A stretch of DNA of 64,000 nucleotides from JAHEJJ01 sp965212205 (GCA_965212205.1 CBDBUX010000019.1:62001-126000), one strand, 5' to 3'. Positions 27,562-35,941 are shown, numbered from the stretch's first letter. Notes: a model not told the origin generated them from the letters alone. Numbers and translations: made by a program.

Positions 27562-27590
27562 AAACCACCGAAAACGGTGGTTTTTTCTTT
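27562..27590 (+). terminator. rho-independent terminator after the Nif3/coiled-coil operon
   Basis: AAACCACCGAAAACGGTGGT followed by TTTTTCTTT: stem ACCACCG/CGGTGGT with an AAAA loop and a strong T-run, 24 bases after the stop. Confidence 0.9.
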
Positions 27591-27699
27591 TTGCTGATTT
27601 CACAATTCATGAACGGATAAATCATATCACTGATAATGTATGTTATCTGGGCCCCAATTCCATGGCCCAATCTCTGCAAGATTCCCGGTGGTAGAACCG

Positions 27700-28025
27700 G
27701 CTGTTTTTTGTCATGAATCCTGATCTTGACATAGGTAGGAAGATATCCTCAGATAGAAGCTTTTGAAAATTATGTCCTGGTAATGGAGGGCAGGAATATC
27801 TATATTTAGATTAGCCGGGAAAATCAGGTATGAGCCCTAGAAAGCCAGCTTGTTGATCGGACCGGCAAACCCGTCTCCAATATTTTTTTGAAGGTAATGT
27901 GCCGGTAGGCAAGGATGGAGGTACCACTTGAAAAACCTTTTGTTGTTTCAGCCAGTGAAATTTTTGATTTGATCGACAGCACGCCGATGCGCGAGAAGAA
28001 ATTTAAAGGCTCAATAAAGGATTGA
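27700..28025 (+). pseudogene. probable decayed coding remnant in the gap between the coiled-coil gene and kmo
   Basis: The 420 bases from 27591 to 28010 hold no intact gene. Short protein-like stretches can be read on the plus strand in shifting frames: MNPDLDIGR, then PQIEAFENYVLVMEGRNIYI up to a stop at 27807, then ALESQLVDRTGKPVSNIF, then EGNVPVGKDGG in another frame, and finally a clean frame from ATG 27915 to 28025 with KPFVVSASEIFDLIDSTPMR. Two in-frame stops and at least two frame changes separate these. This looks like an inactivated gene, but no family is recognised and chance cannot be excluded. The last part runs antisense into the end of kmo. Confidence 0.3.
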
Positions 28026-29381
28026 ATCCTTTTCCTGGGCTTCTAGCAGCGCCAGGATCTTCAATTCAACTTCTTCGGAATCCCATAGGTCTTCGATTTG
28101 AGGATGCTTCATAATTTCATTCATGATCTTCTCCTGGGCATCCCCGATGGTCAGGGCTTCAGCATATGGCCTGTCTGAAAACGTGACCCTCCAATAGGCC
28201 GGGATCCATTTTTCAGGATATTTTTGAGCAAATCTTTTCTCGATTTTCTTTTGGAGTAAAAATTTGGGATCGGCCGTCTTGGCACTCATTTCCAAAAAGT
28301 TTCTGTAACTCAATTCGGCAATGGCATCGGCATTGGGTTTTCGACGTTTTTGATACTGTTCAAAGATCGCCCCCCAATCATCTCCCATCTCCTCCAAAAG
28401 CTTGTCGAGTTCATAAATATCTTCAAATCCTGCATTCATTCCCTGACCATAGAATGGGACAATGGCATGGGCTGCATCCCCTACCAGGGCCACTTTATCC
28501 CAATATGTCCAGGGATAACACTTCATGGTCACCAGTGCACTGGTTGGGTTATCAAAAAAATCCTCACTAAGATTCTCAATCTCCGAACCGACATTTGGAA
28601 AGTAGGTGTTAAAGAATTCGGCTGCGTCTTGTTTGGTCTTTATGTTTTCAAAAGAAACTTTTCCTTCAAAAGGAAGAAAAAGCGTACAGGTAAAACTACC
28701 ATCCAAATTAGGCATGGCGATAAACATAAAACGCCCTCTGGGCCATATATGAAATGAGTTCTTATCGAGTTTATGCGAGCCATCGGGCTTGGGCGGTATG
28801 GTGAGTTCCTTATAGCCTACATCTATAAAATCCTGAGAATAGTCGAAACGAGAACGCCGTTGCATTTTATGCCGGATCCTCGAAAAAGCACCATCACAGC
28901 CGAATATTAAATCGAATTGATATTCTTCCCACGCTCCTTTTTCAGTCTCTCCTGTGAATAATTTGGCTTCATGGAGACTAACATCCCACACTTTTTCATC
29001 AAAACGAAAACGAACGCCTTCATTTTCGGCTAGATCGATCATTCTGCGGTTTAAAACGCCGCGCGATATCGACCAGATGGCCTGTCCTTCCTTCCCATAA
29101 TGTTGGAAATACATCGGTTTTCCCTTTACATGTAATGCTCGCTTATACAAGGGAATAGCCAGTTCTTTTACTTCATCCTCAATACCTACCTGCCGTAACG
29201 CCTTCCAGCCTCGGTCGCTCATCGCAAGATTTATCGATCTTCCTGAAAATTCTACTGTTCTGATATCGGCTCTGCGATCAAAGACGGTGACCTCATGTCC
29301 GCGTTTACGCAGATAAATAGCCAGCAAGGAACCTACTAAACCTGAGCCGACTATAGCAATGTTTTTACTGATCTGTGTCAT
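28011..29381 (-). CDS. kmo: kynurenine 3-monooxygenase
   Basis: A 456-residue FAD-dependent monooxygenase that converts kynurenine to 3-hydroxykynurenine with NADPH. The Rossmann motif IVGSGLVGSLLAIYLRKRG is at residues 9-27, followed by SGRSINLAMSDRGWKALRQV. The second FAD motif VALVGDAAHAIVPFYGQG lies near residue 312. The region YVELTIPP-like (here YKELTIPPK) and the C-terminal helix fit KMO enzymes. The start at 29381 (MTQISKNIAIVG) is chosen; upstream residues in frame are unrelated. kynU, the next enzyme, is 3.2 kb away on the same strand with other genes between. Confidence 0.92.
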   Translation of the reverse strand: MTQISKNIAIVGSGLVGSLLAIYLRKRGHEVTVFDRRADIRTVEFSGRSINLAMSDRGWKALRQVGIEDEVKELAIPLYKRALHVKGKPMYFQHYGKEGQAIWSISRGVLNRRMIDLAENEGVRFRFDEKVWDVSLHEAKLFTGETEKGAWEEYQFDLIFGCDGAFSRIRHKMQRRSRFDYSQDFIDVGYKELTIPPKPDGSHKLDKNSFHIWPRGRFMFIAMPNLDGSFTCTLFLPFEGKVSFENIKTKQDAAEFFNTYFPNVGSEIENLSEDFFDNPTSALVTMKCYPWTYWDKVALVGDAAHAIVPFYGQGMNAGFEDIYELDKLLEEMGDDWGAIFEQYQKRRKPNADAIAELSYRNFLEMSAKTADPKFLLQKKIEKRFAQKYPEKWIPAYWRVTFSDRPYAEALTIGDAQEKIMNEIMKHPQIEDLWDSEEVELKILALLEAQEKDSILY

Positions 29382-29581
29382 GAGCAGGCTCTTGGGCCTT
29401 GAAGATGAAGATATAAAGGTAATAAAATTAGGGCATTGTGAACTTCTACTGCCCATAGGTGATAACGGAGTTTTCTTGCCTGCTTTTTAGTTGAATTTTA
29501 ACAACCGTAAGAGATCTATATTATCGTTCAGAAACGTATCTATTATAGAAGTATTCCGCCTAGGCGTCTATATATATCCAG

Positions 29582-29614
29582 AAGTCCTTCCCATTGATTT
29601 GGCGAAGGACTTTT
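29582..29614. terminator. terminator-like hairpin between clpP and kmo
   Basis: AAGTCCTTC and GAAGGACTT form a nine-base stem with a 13-base loop, followed on the plus side by TTCATTT. It lies 24 bases beyond the clpP stop, in the right place to end clpP transcription, although the T-run on the minus side is weak. Confidence 0.55.
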
Positions 29615-29637
29615 CATTTATAAAATCAGGGAGAATC

Positions 29638-30187
29638 CTAGGAGATTATTTCATCTACGATGCCATAAGCAACAGATTCTTCTGCACTCATCCAGTAATC
29701 GCGATTAAAATCTTTCATGATCTTAGCCTTGGTCTGTCCGCAGTTCTTCGCAAGGATCTCGGCTCCCAGCTCCCTGGTTTTGAGAATCTCATTGGCCTGA
29801 ATTTCAATATTCGAAGCCTGACCCCTGGCACCACCACTTGGCTGATGGATCATTACTCTGGCATGAGGCTGAATAAAACGGCGTCCTTTTTTCCCCACCG
29901 ATAGCAGAATTGAACCCATTGAAGCCGCCAAGCCGGTACAAACAGTTGAAACCGGACTCTTTAGCGAGGTAATAGTATCGTAAATCGCAAAGCCTGATGT
30001 TACATACCCACCCGGGCTGTTAATGTATAAATAGGATTTCTTTATTGTTTTGCATATCCAGATACAACAATCGGTCGATAACATGTTTTGCTGAATCATC
30101 GTCTACCATCCCCCAAAGAAAAACTTTTCGTTCTTCCAGCATTTTTTCATCGATCGCTTCCTGTACCTTGCTCTTTTTTGCGCTCAT
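29638..30187 (-). pseudogene. clpP: ATP-dependent Clp protease proteolytic subunit, disrupted by a single-base frameshift
   Basis: Two adjacent frames together encode a full ClpP-type serine protease: residues from MSAKKSKVQEAIDEKMLEER to LDMQNNKEI in one frame, then YLYINSPGGYVTSG to the end in the next. Removing one base at the GG of 30034-30035 restores an intact protein of about 182 residues. Catalytic residues are all present: Ser in GLAASMGSILL, His in PHARVMIHQPSGG and Asp in DRDYW-like NRDYWMSAEE. The single extra base in otherwise perfect sequence points to a sequencing error or a very recent mutation. It looks like the ClpP paralogue common in flavobacteria; the main clpP/clpX locus is not in the window. 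Confidence 0.85.
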
Positions 30188-30208
30188 AAATTGATTTCTG
30201 TTAAGTGT

Positions 30209-30216
30209 CAAAATTA
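30209..30216 (-). promoter_or_regulatory. -7 promoter element (TAATTTTG) before clpP
   Basis: On the minus strand TAATTTTG matches TAnnTTTG and lies 21 bases before the clpP ATG at 30187. Confidence 0.42.
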
Positions 30217-30292
30217 ATCAAATAATTCCATTAGAAAAGCTTCTCAGCTAAAGCTCATCATTCTAAAAGCTATTATATTTGATAAAAATCTT

Positions 30293-30967
30293 ATGCTGAT
30301 GAAATTCCTGTTGAACTTTGTTGTGATCTTAGTCCTTTTTTCCTGTAAACCAGAGCAAAAAAAAATGGTTGAAAAGGAAATAGAACCGCTGTCTATTCTC
30401 GATAAAATTGCCTATGCACACGGATACGATCAGTGGTCTGAGGTCACGGAGATCAGTTTTACCTTCAATATAGACAGAGATACCTCACATTTTGAAAGAA
30501 GCTGGAAGTGGAATATAGCAGATCAGAGGGTTATCCGCAGCTCGGCAATAGATACCATCACTTATCAACGAACTTTAATAGACAGTTCACTTGTCGATGT
30601 GGATGCACGTTTTATCAACGATAAATACTGGCTCCTTGCACCGTTTAACCTGGTTTGGGATCAGGACAATTTTACCTATAGCCATGAATCTGATGCCATT
30701 GCCCCTATCGGTAAAAAAAATATGCAGAAACTCACCATAGTCTACGGGGATAAAGGCGGGTACACCCCGGGAGATGCTTATGACTTCTACTTTAGCGACG
30801 ATTTCTTAATTCAGGAATGGGTTTTTAGGAAATCGGGGCAAGCCGAAGCTACTCTTACTACTACATGGGAAGGATATAAAAATGTCGGCGGACTTGAGCT
30901 CTCAACCTCTCATAAAGTGGAAGATGGTTCATGGCATCTGTTCTTCTCCGATTTGGAAGTACGCTAA
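30293..30967 (+). CDS. predicted lipoprotein of unknown function
   Basis: A 224-residue protein with a lipoprotein signal: KFLLNFVVILVLFSC, with the lipobox Cys near residue 17. The mature part begins with a helix (LSILDKIAYAHGYDQWSEV) and continues with strand-rich sequence (TEISFTFNIDRDTSHFERSW, WLLAPFNLVWDQDNF, ATLTTTWEGYKNVGGLELS). This suggests a LolA/DUF6503-like beta fold; that assignment is tentative. It ends convergently with the MFS transporter, overlapping by four bases. Two in-frame ATGs (30293, 30299) are possible starts. Confidence 0.7.
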   Translation: MLMKFLLNFVVILVLFSCKPEQKKMVEKEIEPLSILDKIAYAHGYDQWSEVTEISFTFNIDRDTSHFERSWKWNIADQRVIRSSAIDTITYQRTLIDSSLVDVDARFINDKYWLLAPFNLVWDQDNFTYSHESDAIAPIGKKNMQKLTIVYGDKGGYTPGDAYDFYFSDDFLIQEWVFRKSGQAEATLTTTWEGYKNVGGLELSTSHKVEDGSWHLFFSDLEVR

Positions 30968-32130
30968 GCAGGGTTATCCGTCTGGGCCTTTTTCCGACGC
31001 AAGAGCAATGTGGCCAATAAGACACCTACAGTGCATATCAACAAGGCGATAAAAGTTAGATTCAGAGAAAAATTCTCAGCAACGAATCCGAGTATCACAG
31101 GCCCTAATAAGAATCCGGAATAACCAGAACCAGCGATAAAAGCAACCCCCTGTGAGGATTCTACACCTTTTACATTACCACCAATTCTAAATAACTCCGG
31201 GACAATGACCGAAAAGCCCAAGCCGGTAAGTGCAAAGCCAATAATCGCGAGAAATATCTGAGTACTTAGCACAAGGGTAAATCCCAGAATGGCGATAATG
31301 GCTCCAATAGCTACGATTTTAACCGATCCGATACGGGAACTGATCGCATCCCCTAAAAACCTTCCTACTGTCATCAATGTCTGAAACCCTAAAAATCCGG
31401 CGCCCCATAGGGCTTCAGGGGCAATACTAACCTCTTTAAGGAAAAGACCACTCCAGTCTACAATGGCCCCTTCACTCCCCATCACGATAAAGGAAACAAT
31501 TCCCAGTAAAAGCAGAGGTTTAAAATTCTTAAAACTAAAAGGTTTTTTTTCGATTGGCGCAGCTACAATCTTTTTGTAATTGTTGCGAAACAGATAATTT
31601 ATTATAAAAACCAGGATCACAGCTATGCCCATGTGTAGCGCCCTATCGTCGAATACAGGAATCAAAAAACTCCCCAATCCCGCCAATACTCCACCTAAAC
31701 TGAAAAATCCATGGGAGGCCGACATAAAGTTTTGCTGATCTTCTTTTTCGATCTCTGTAACCAGCGTATTCATGGCAATATCGGTAAACCCATTGGTAGC
31801 ACCGAAAAAAAACAAAGCAATCACCAAGGCAATATAGCTGGGCGCAATTACCGGGAATATCGCGGTCAGACAGATCAATATAGCCCCGATCCAGGTTGCT
31901 CTTCCAACACCAAGGCGGTTAATTATGCGCGATGCGATCGGAAATACCGTAAATACGCCTAGAGATAGAAAGAATATCGCGATACCCAGGGTGGCTTTGT
32001 TTATACCCAGATCTTCTTTCACAAAAGGTATATAGATCGCCCAGGTTCCAAAGAGGATATTTAAGCTTGCGAATACCCAGGCAGGGCCAAAATACCTCGG
32101 GTTGGTTAGTATGAGTTTTAGAGATTTCAT
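30964..32130 (-). CDS. MFS transporter
   Basis: A 388-residue major facilitator with twelve hydrophobic segments. The loop after the second segment is SRIINRLGVGRATWIG, matching the MFS signature, with a related loop (FLGDAISSRIGSVKIVAIG) in the second half. It resembles the YbjJ/fucose-permease-like branch; substrate unknown. The ATG at 32130 is preferred to an upstream GTG at 32154, because a promoter element TATATTTG covers the GTG. The VOC gene stop is 34 bases upstream, so the transporter probably has its own promoter. Confidence 0.87.
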   Translation of the reverse strand: MKSLKLILTNPRYFGPAWVFASLNILFGTWAIYIPFVKEDLGINKATLGIAIFFLSLGVFTVFPIASRIINRLGVGRATWIGAILICLTAIFPVIAPSYIALVIALFFFGATNGFTDIAMNTLVTEIEKEDQQNFMSASHGFFSLGGVLAGLGSFLIPVFDDRALHMGIAVILVFIINYLFRNNYKKIVAAPIEKKPFSFKNFKPLLLLGIVSFIVMGSEGAIVDWSGLFLKEVSIAPEALWGAGFLGFQTLMTVGRFLGDAISSRIGSVKIVAIGAIIAILGFTLVLSTQIFLAIIGFALTGLGFSVIVPELFRIGGNVKGVESSQGVAFIAGSGYSGFLLGPVILGFVAENFSLNLTFIALLICTVGVLLATLLLRRKKAQTDNPA

Positions 32131-32153
32131 TTCCAGCTTAGTTTCAAAGGCCA

Positions 32154-32161
32154 CAAATATA
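32154..32161 (-). promoter_or_regulatory. -7 promoter element (TATATTTG) before the MFS gene
   Basis: Minus-strand TATATTTG matches TAnnTTTG and ends 23 bases before the ATG at 32130. It supports that start over the GTG at 32154. Confidence 0.45.
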
Positions 32162-32164
32162 CAA

Positions 32165-32569
32165 TCATTCGGTATACAATGCGGTTACTTCCAAACGATT
32201 GCCATCGGGGTCAAGGGTCTCAAACTCGTAGTATCCATCACCGGTTTTACGGGGGCCACTGAGGATTTCAAAGCCGTCGGCTTTCAATTGAACCGCTTTC
32301 TTATCAACAAGTGCTTTATCTGCAAGCCCGAACGCCAGGTGTACAATACCCAGATGTTGCGCCTGTACGGTTTCATTTTTATTGGCCAGGATTCCGGGCA
32401 TTTTCATCAGCTCAAGTCGTGCTCCCGATCCGAAACTAAGAAAATAACTCTCAAAATTTTTCCTTTCATTGATATACTTTTCATTGGAAACAGCATCGAA
32501 ATATTTCATATAATATTCCTTTAAATCCTCCAGCCTTTCAGTCCAAATGGCTACATGTTCGAGTATCAT
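32165..32569 (-). CDS. VOC family protein (glyoxalase/bleomycin-resistance fold)
   Basis: A 134-residue vicinal-oxygen-chelate protein. The two beta-alpha-beta-beta-beta modules are visible: MILEHVAIWTERLEDLKEYY with the first His ligand, and LGIVHLAFGLADKALVDKK with a second His. The C-terminal strand GYYEFETLDPDGNRLEVTA has the conserved Glu. These metal ligands fit a lyase or dioxygenase-like member, but the reaction cannot be assigned. It lies 16 bases downstream of kynU on the same strand and is probably co-transcribed with it. Confidence 0.88.
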   Translation of the reverse strand: MILEHVAIWTERLEDLKEYYMKYFDAVSNEKYINERKNFESYFLSFGSGARLELMKMPGILANKNETVQAQHLGIVHLAFGLADKALVDKKAVQLKADGFEILSGPRKTGDGYYEFETLDPDGNRLEVTALYTE

Positions 32570-32585
32570 ACGGTTCGATTAAAAT

Positions 32586-33860
32586 TTATGGGTTTTTCGA
32601 CATTATTGCCGCTTTCAGGATTTGACCAAAACGATACATATCCTCAAAACTACAATAAAACGGGACCGGTGCCAGGCGAATAACATTGGGTTCCCGCCAA
32701 TCTACAATAACTCCTTGCTTCATCAGATAGTCGAATACCGACCTGCCATGGCCATGCAAAAGAACAGACAACTGGCACCCTCTGTCTGCCGGGGTGATGA
32801 TCTCAAAATTACCTCCGACTTCCCTGCCAACCTCGTGTAAAATAAACTCGAGATAGGCGGTGATCAGTCGACGCTTTTTAATAAGCGCTTCCATTCCTGC
32901 TTCTTCAAACAGTTCGAGTGATGCCAGATAAGGTGCCAGTGAAAGCACCGGTGCATTACTTACTTGCCAGGCATCGGCCGTATCCATAGGTTCAAATTCG
33001 GGCTTCATCAAAAAGCGGCTCTCTTTCTTTGTACCCCACCATCCTTCGAAGCGGGGAATATCGCTTCTTCCCAGGTGTCGTTCATGAATAAAAACCCCGG
33101 AAGCATTCCCCGGGCCACTATTCATATATTTATAACTACACCATGCGGCAAAATCCACTCCCCAACGGTGAAGATCCAAGGCAACATTTCCAACGGCATG
33201 TGCAAGGTCCCAGCCTACAATTGCTCCTTTAGACTGGGCCGCCCTTGTTATTTTTTCCATTTCAAAGACCTGGCCATTGTAGTAGTTAACACCTCCGATC
33301 AAAACCAATGCCAGCTCCGCTCCTATTTCATCGATCTTTGAAAGAATATCCTCTGTCCTCCAATGATGTTCTCCGTTTCTTTTTTTAAGCTCAACAATGG
33401 CCGATTCGGGGTCCAGGCCATGAAATCTCACCTGACTGTTAATCATGTACTGATCTGAAGGAAAAGCTTTTTCCTCTACCAGAATTTTATATCGTTTGGA
33501 ATCTGGCCTGTAGAATGATACCATCAGCAAATGCAGGTTGATGGTAAGCGTGTTCATCACCGTGATCTCTTCGGGTTTGGCCCCTACAACGCCGGCCAGA
33601 GGCTTGGCTAATCGCTCGTGGTAATCCCACCAGGGTTTGTCGGCATAAAAATGTCCTTCCACCGCCAAATCCTTCCAATCGGTCATAATCTCTCCAACGA
33701 AGGCCTCAGTGCGTTTTGGCTGCAATCCTAATGAATTCCCTGTAAAATAGATTACGGGACGACTATTTACTTTAGGGAAATGAAAAGCATCACGATATCT
33801 GCGCAGCGGATCTTTCTGGTCCAATTCACGGGCAAAAGAAAGCTGGTTTTGAAATTGCAT
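32586..33860 (-). CDS. kynU: kynureninase
   Basis: A 424-residue PLP enzyme that cleaves (3-hydroxy)kynurenine to (3-hydroxy)anthranilate and alanine. It has the family N-terminus with YFTGNSLGLQPKRTE, the PLP-binding Asp in VGWDLAHAVGN and the Schiff-base lysine in WCSYKYMNSGPG near residue 241. The substrate region GWWGTKKESRFLMKPEF follows. Length is normal. With kmo 3.2 kb away it forms a partial route from tryptophan towards 3-hydroxyanthranilate; tryptophan dioxygenase and 3-hydroxyanthranilate dioxygenase are not in the window. Confidence 0.94.
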   Translation of the reverse strand: MQFQNQLSFARELDQKDPLRRYRDAFHFPKVNSRPVIYFTGNSLGLQPKRTEAFVGEIMTDWKDLAVEGHFYADKPWWDYHERLAKPLAGVVGAKPEEITVMNTLTINLHLLMVSFYRPDSKRYKILVEEKAFPSDQYMINSQVRFHGLDPESAIVELKKRNGEHHWRTEDILSKIDEIGAELALVLIGGVNYYNGQVFEMEKITRAAQSKGAIVGWDLAHAVGNVALDLHRWGVDFAAWCSYKYMNSGPGNASGVFIHERHLGRSDIPRFEGWWGTKKESRFLMKPEFEPMDTADAWQVSNAPVLSLAPYLASLELFEEAGMEALIKKRRLITAYLEFILHEVGREVGGNFEIITPADRGCQLSVLLHGHGRSVFDYLMKQGVIVDWREPNVIRLAPVPFYCSFEDMYRFGQILKAAIMSKNP

Positions 33861-33874
33861 ACATTACGTTTCTT

Positions 33875-33882
33875 CAAAAATA
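33875..33882 (-). promoter_or_regulatory. -7 promoter element (TATTTTTG) before kynU
   Basis: Minus-strand TATTTTTG matches TAnnTTTG and ends 14 bases before the kynU ATG at 33860, inside the 57-base gap after the GNAT gene. Confidence 0.5.
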
Positions 33883-33917
33883 CGATATGCCCTCTAAAAT
33901 CGAATCAGGAAATCAAC

Positions 33918-34382
33918 TCAAGTTTTCCTCAGGCGCATTTCGATGATGTGCTTTTTGAATCCTGCCTTTTCGTATGCTCTAATCGCTGGCTGGTTCTTAT
34001 CATATACCGTTAGCCTAAGTTCTATAAATCCTTTACTCAGCGCCCATGTCGTTAGGTATTCGATGATCATCAAATTAATGCCTCTCCCCCTAAATTCCGG
34101 TAGGGTATACATAAAGCCGAGATAGGCGTAGTTCTCATGATCGAGATAAGCCCTTGCTTTTTTCGAATGGGCATATCCCGAACTGATGATCTTACCCTGG
34201 TACTCTGCTACAATAACAGCAACTTCTTTATCCTCAATCAAAGTCCGAAGGTCGTAATAACAGACCGGATCTTCACGAATACATTCGTCAAATGGTCTTT
34301 CGGCTTTTATCAGCTCCTTTTCGAAGTACAGTAGCGTTTCCAGATCATTTAAAACAGCCTCCCTGATGCGAATGTCGTCCAT
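33918..34382 (-). CDS. GNAT family N-acetyltransferase
   Basis: A 154-residue acetyltransferase of the GNAT fold, transferring acetyl from acetyl-CoA to an amine. The acetyl-CoA-binding motif A is LPEFRGRGINLMIIEYL near residues 94-110 (Q/RxxGxG/A as RGRGIN), followed by motif B IELRLTVYDKNQPAIRAYEK, shown in part, with AGFKKH. It is a single-domain member; the acceptor is unknown. It is upstream of kynU on the same strand and divergent from the O-methyltransferase gene (66-base gap). Confidence 0.88.
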   Translation of the reverse strand: MDDIRIREAVLNDLETLLYFEKELIKAERPFDECIREDPVCYYDLRTLIEDKEVAVIVAEYQGKIISSGYAHSKKARAYLDHENYAYLGFMYTLPEFRGRGINLMIIEYLTTWALSKGFIELRLTVYDKNQPAIRAYEKAGFKKHIIEMRLRKT

Positions 34383-34448
34383 AATCCCCGGGATATTTTA
34401 TACCCTAAGGTAGTGCATTAATCCCTATTTTTATTCAAAATTCACCAA

Positions 34449-35090
34449 ATGCATTTTCTTTCAGAATCCTTGGAAAAATACATGACCGAGCACTCTCAGG
34501 ATGAACCGGATCTATTGTGCAGGCTTAGCAGGGAAACCCATTTAAAAGTTGTTCAACCCAGAATGATCACAGGACACTACCAGGGCCGGGTACTGAGTAT
34601 GTTCTCTAAAATGATACAGCCGATGCATATTCTTGAAATCGGGACCTACACTGGCTATTCAGCACTTTGTCTTGCAGAAGGGCTTCAGGAAGGTGGAAGC
34701 CTTCATACCATCGATATCAATGAAGAACTGCACGATATGCAACGCCGCTACTTCGATCAAAGTCCGTTGGGTAACAGCATTGTTCAATATACCGGAAATG
34801 CTATCGAAATTATACCAACCATAGACTTGAGTTTTGATCTGGTTTTTATCGATGCCGAAAAAACGGAGTATCCCAAATATCTGGAATTGGTTCTCCAAAA
34901 AACCCATACCGGCAGTATCATTCTTTCTGATAATGTGCTGTGGTCTGGTAAGGTGGCAGAAGACCCGGTAAAAAGTGATAAAGCGACCCTGAAACTAAAG
35001 GAGTACAATATTCTGCTCAAGGAACATCCTAAACTGGAAACGGTGATCTTACCAGTACGAGATGGCTTGAGCTTCAGTAGGGTTGTATAA
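34449..35090 (+). CDS. O-methyltransferase (SAM-dependent, class I)
   Basis: A 213-residue methyltransferase of the catechol-O-methyltransferase-like family 3. The SAM-binding motif I is ILEIGTYTGYSALCLAEGL near residues 62-80, and the acidic ribose-binding residue is in LHTIDINEE. Metal and catalytic residues fit FVFIDAEKTEYP-like (here LVFIDAEKTEYPKY) and ILSDNVLWSGKV. Substrate unknown. Its end overlaps the convergent PAP2 gene by 17 bases. Confidence 0.9.
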   Translation: MHFLSESLEKYMTEHSQDEPDLLCRLSRETHLKVVQPRMITGHYQGRVLSMFSKMIQPMHILEIGTYTGYSALCLAEGLQEGGSLHTIDINEELHDMQRRYFDQSPLGNSIVQYTGNAIEIIPTIDLSFDLVFIDAEKTEYPKYLELVLQKTHTGSIILSDNVLWSGKVAEDPVKSDKATLKLKEYNILLKEHPKLETVILPVRDGLSFSRVV

Positions 35091-35628
35091 AACGGAGGTA
35101 GCCTTTGTAAAAAAGCAATGCGAAAAGGATGCCGACGATTGTGCCGATAAGAATATCGAAAGGATAATGAACCCCAACATATATCCTGCTAAAAGAAAAG
35201 ATTATAGGCCAGATGAACAACAACCAGCTATAGTTCATTTTTTTGCGTAGAAAAAGGTACACCAGCGTCGTTATCGAGAACGAAGTTGCCGCATGGCCCG
35301 AAAAAAAACTATATCCCTTGGGCTGGATAAGAATTCTGATGAAGTCTCTGAGCTGTTCGTCATTATTAGGCCTGAGGCGTTCGAAAAAATCTTTGGTTAA
35401 ATTGGTGGCAATAAGTACCAGAAATAAAAGCAACATGACGGTCAGTGATCGGTGCAAACCCTCTTTGCCGGGGTAAGCCATCAAGATCAGAACAAAGAAA
35501 AGTATAAAAAGTGGTGTCCAGGAAATGATTTCGGTGGCTACCGTCCAGAAGGTGTCGTATTCTTCGATGCCAAGTGTATTGAGATAAATAAAGATCTCTT
35601 TATCCCATTCAAACAGTTTTTTGAGCAT
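35074..35628 (-). CDS. PAP2 family phosphatase (membrane)
   Basis: A 184-residue membrane phosphatase with about five hydrophobic segments. All three PAP2 motifs are present: KDFFERLRP (KxxxxxxRP) near residue 75, FFSGHAATSFS (PSGH-like) near residue 108 and SRIYVGVHYPFD (SRxxxxxHxxxD) near residue 144. Such enzymes dephosphorylate lipid phosphates such as undecaprenyl pyrophosphate, phosphatidate or lipid A; which one cannot be told. It follows tatA on the same strand with an 8-base gap. Confidence 0.9.
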   Translation of the reverse strand: MLKKLFEWDKEIFIYLNTLGIEEYDTFWTVATEIISWTPLFILFFVLILMAYPGKEGLHRSLTVMLLLFLVLIATNLTKDFFERLRPNNDEQLRDFIRILIQPKGYSFFSGHAATSFSITTLVYLFLRKKMNYSWLLFIWPIIFSFSRIYVGVHYPFDILIGTIVGILFALLFYKGYLRFIQPY

Positions 35629-35636
35629 TCAACCGG

Positions 35637-35918
35637 TTATTTCCGCTTAATCGTTCCTGTAACATCATCTACATTCTTTTTCACCTTATCAAATTCACTT
35701 TTGATGTCTTCGGTGAAACTGGTATCGATCCCTTGTTTATCGGCACTTTTCTTGATCTCCTGCTTTATATCCTCTGTGGCGTCTTTCAACTGACGCATCC
35801 CTTTACCCAAACTCTTGGCGATTCCGGGAATCTTATCGGCACCAAAGACCATCACCACAATAAACATGATGAAAAAAATCTCGGCTCCACTAATGAATAA
35901 TGCCATAGGGCTGTACAT
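35637..35918 (-). CDS. tatA: Sec-independent protein translocase TatA/TatE-like subunit
   Basis: A 93-residue TatA-type protein. One N-terminal membrane segment (FISGAEIFFIMFIVVMVFG) is followed by the hinge and amphipathic helix DKIPGIAKSLGKGMRQLKD, with the conserved FGxxK-like pattern, then a charged tail. TatA oligomers form the variable pore of the twin-arginine pathway. tatC is not in the window. ATG at 35918 is preferred over GTG at 35924, because the GTG lies within the promoter element TATATTTG. The PAP2 gene follows 8 bases downstream. Confidence 0.9.
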   Translation of the reverse strand: MYSPMALFISGAEIFFIMFIVVMVFGADKIPGIAKSLGKGMRQLKDATEDIKQEIKKSADKQGIDTSFTEDIKSEFDKVKKNVDDVTGTIKRK

Positions 35919-35923
35919 ACTCA

Positions 35924-35931
35924 CAAATATA
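35924..35931 (-). promoter_or_regulatory. -7 promoter element (TATATTTG) immediately before tatA
   Basis: Minus-strand TATATTTG matches TAnnTTTG and ends only 5 bases before the tatA ATG. Transcription would then begin at or near the start codon, giving a leaderless or very short-leader mRNA. Confidence 0.45.
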
Positions 35932-35941
35932 CTGCTAAAAA

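Noticed and set aside
30020..30050. Programmed ribosomal frameshift in clpP
   Set aside because: No slippery heptamer or downstream pseudoknot is visible, and ClpP is not known to use one. A single extra base explains the break.
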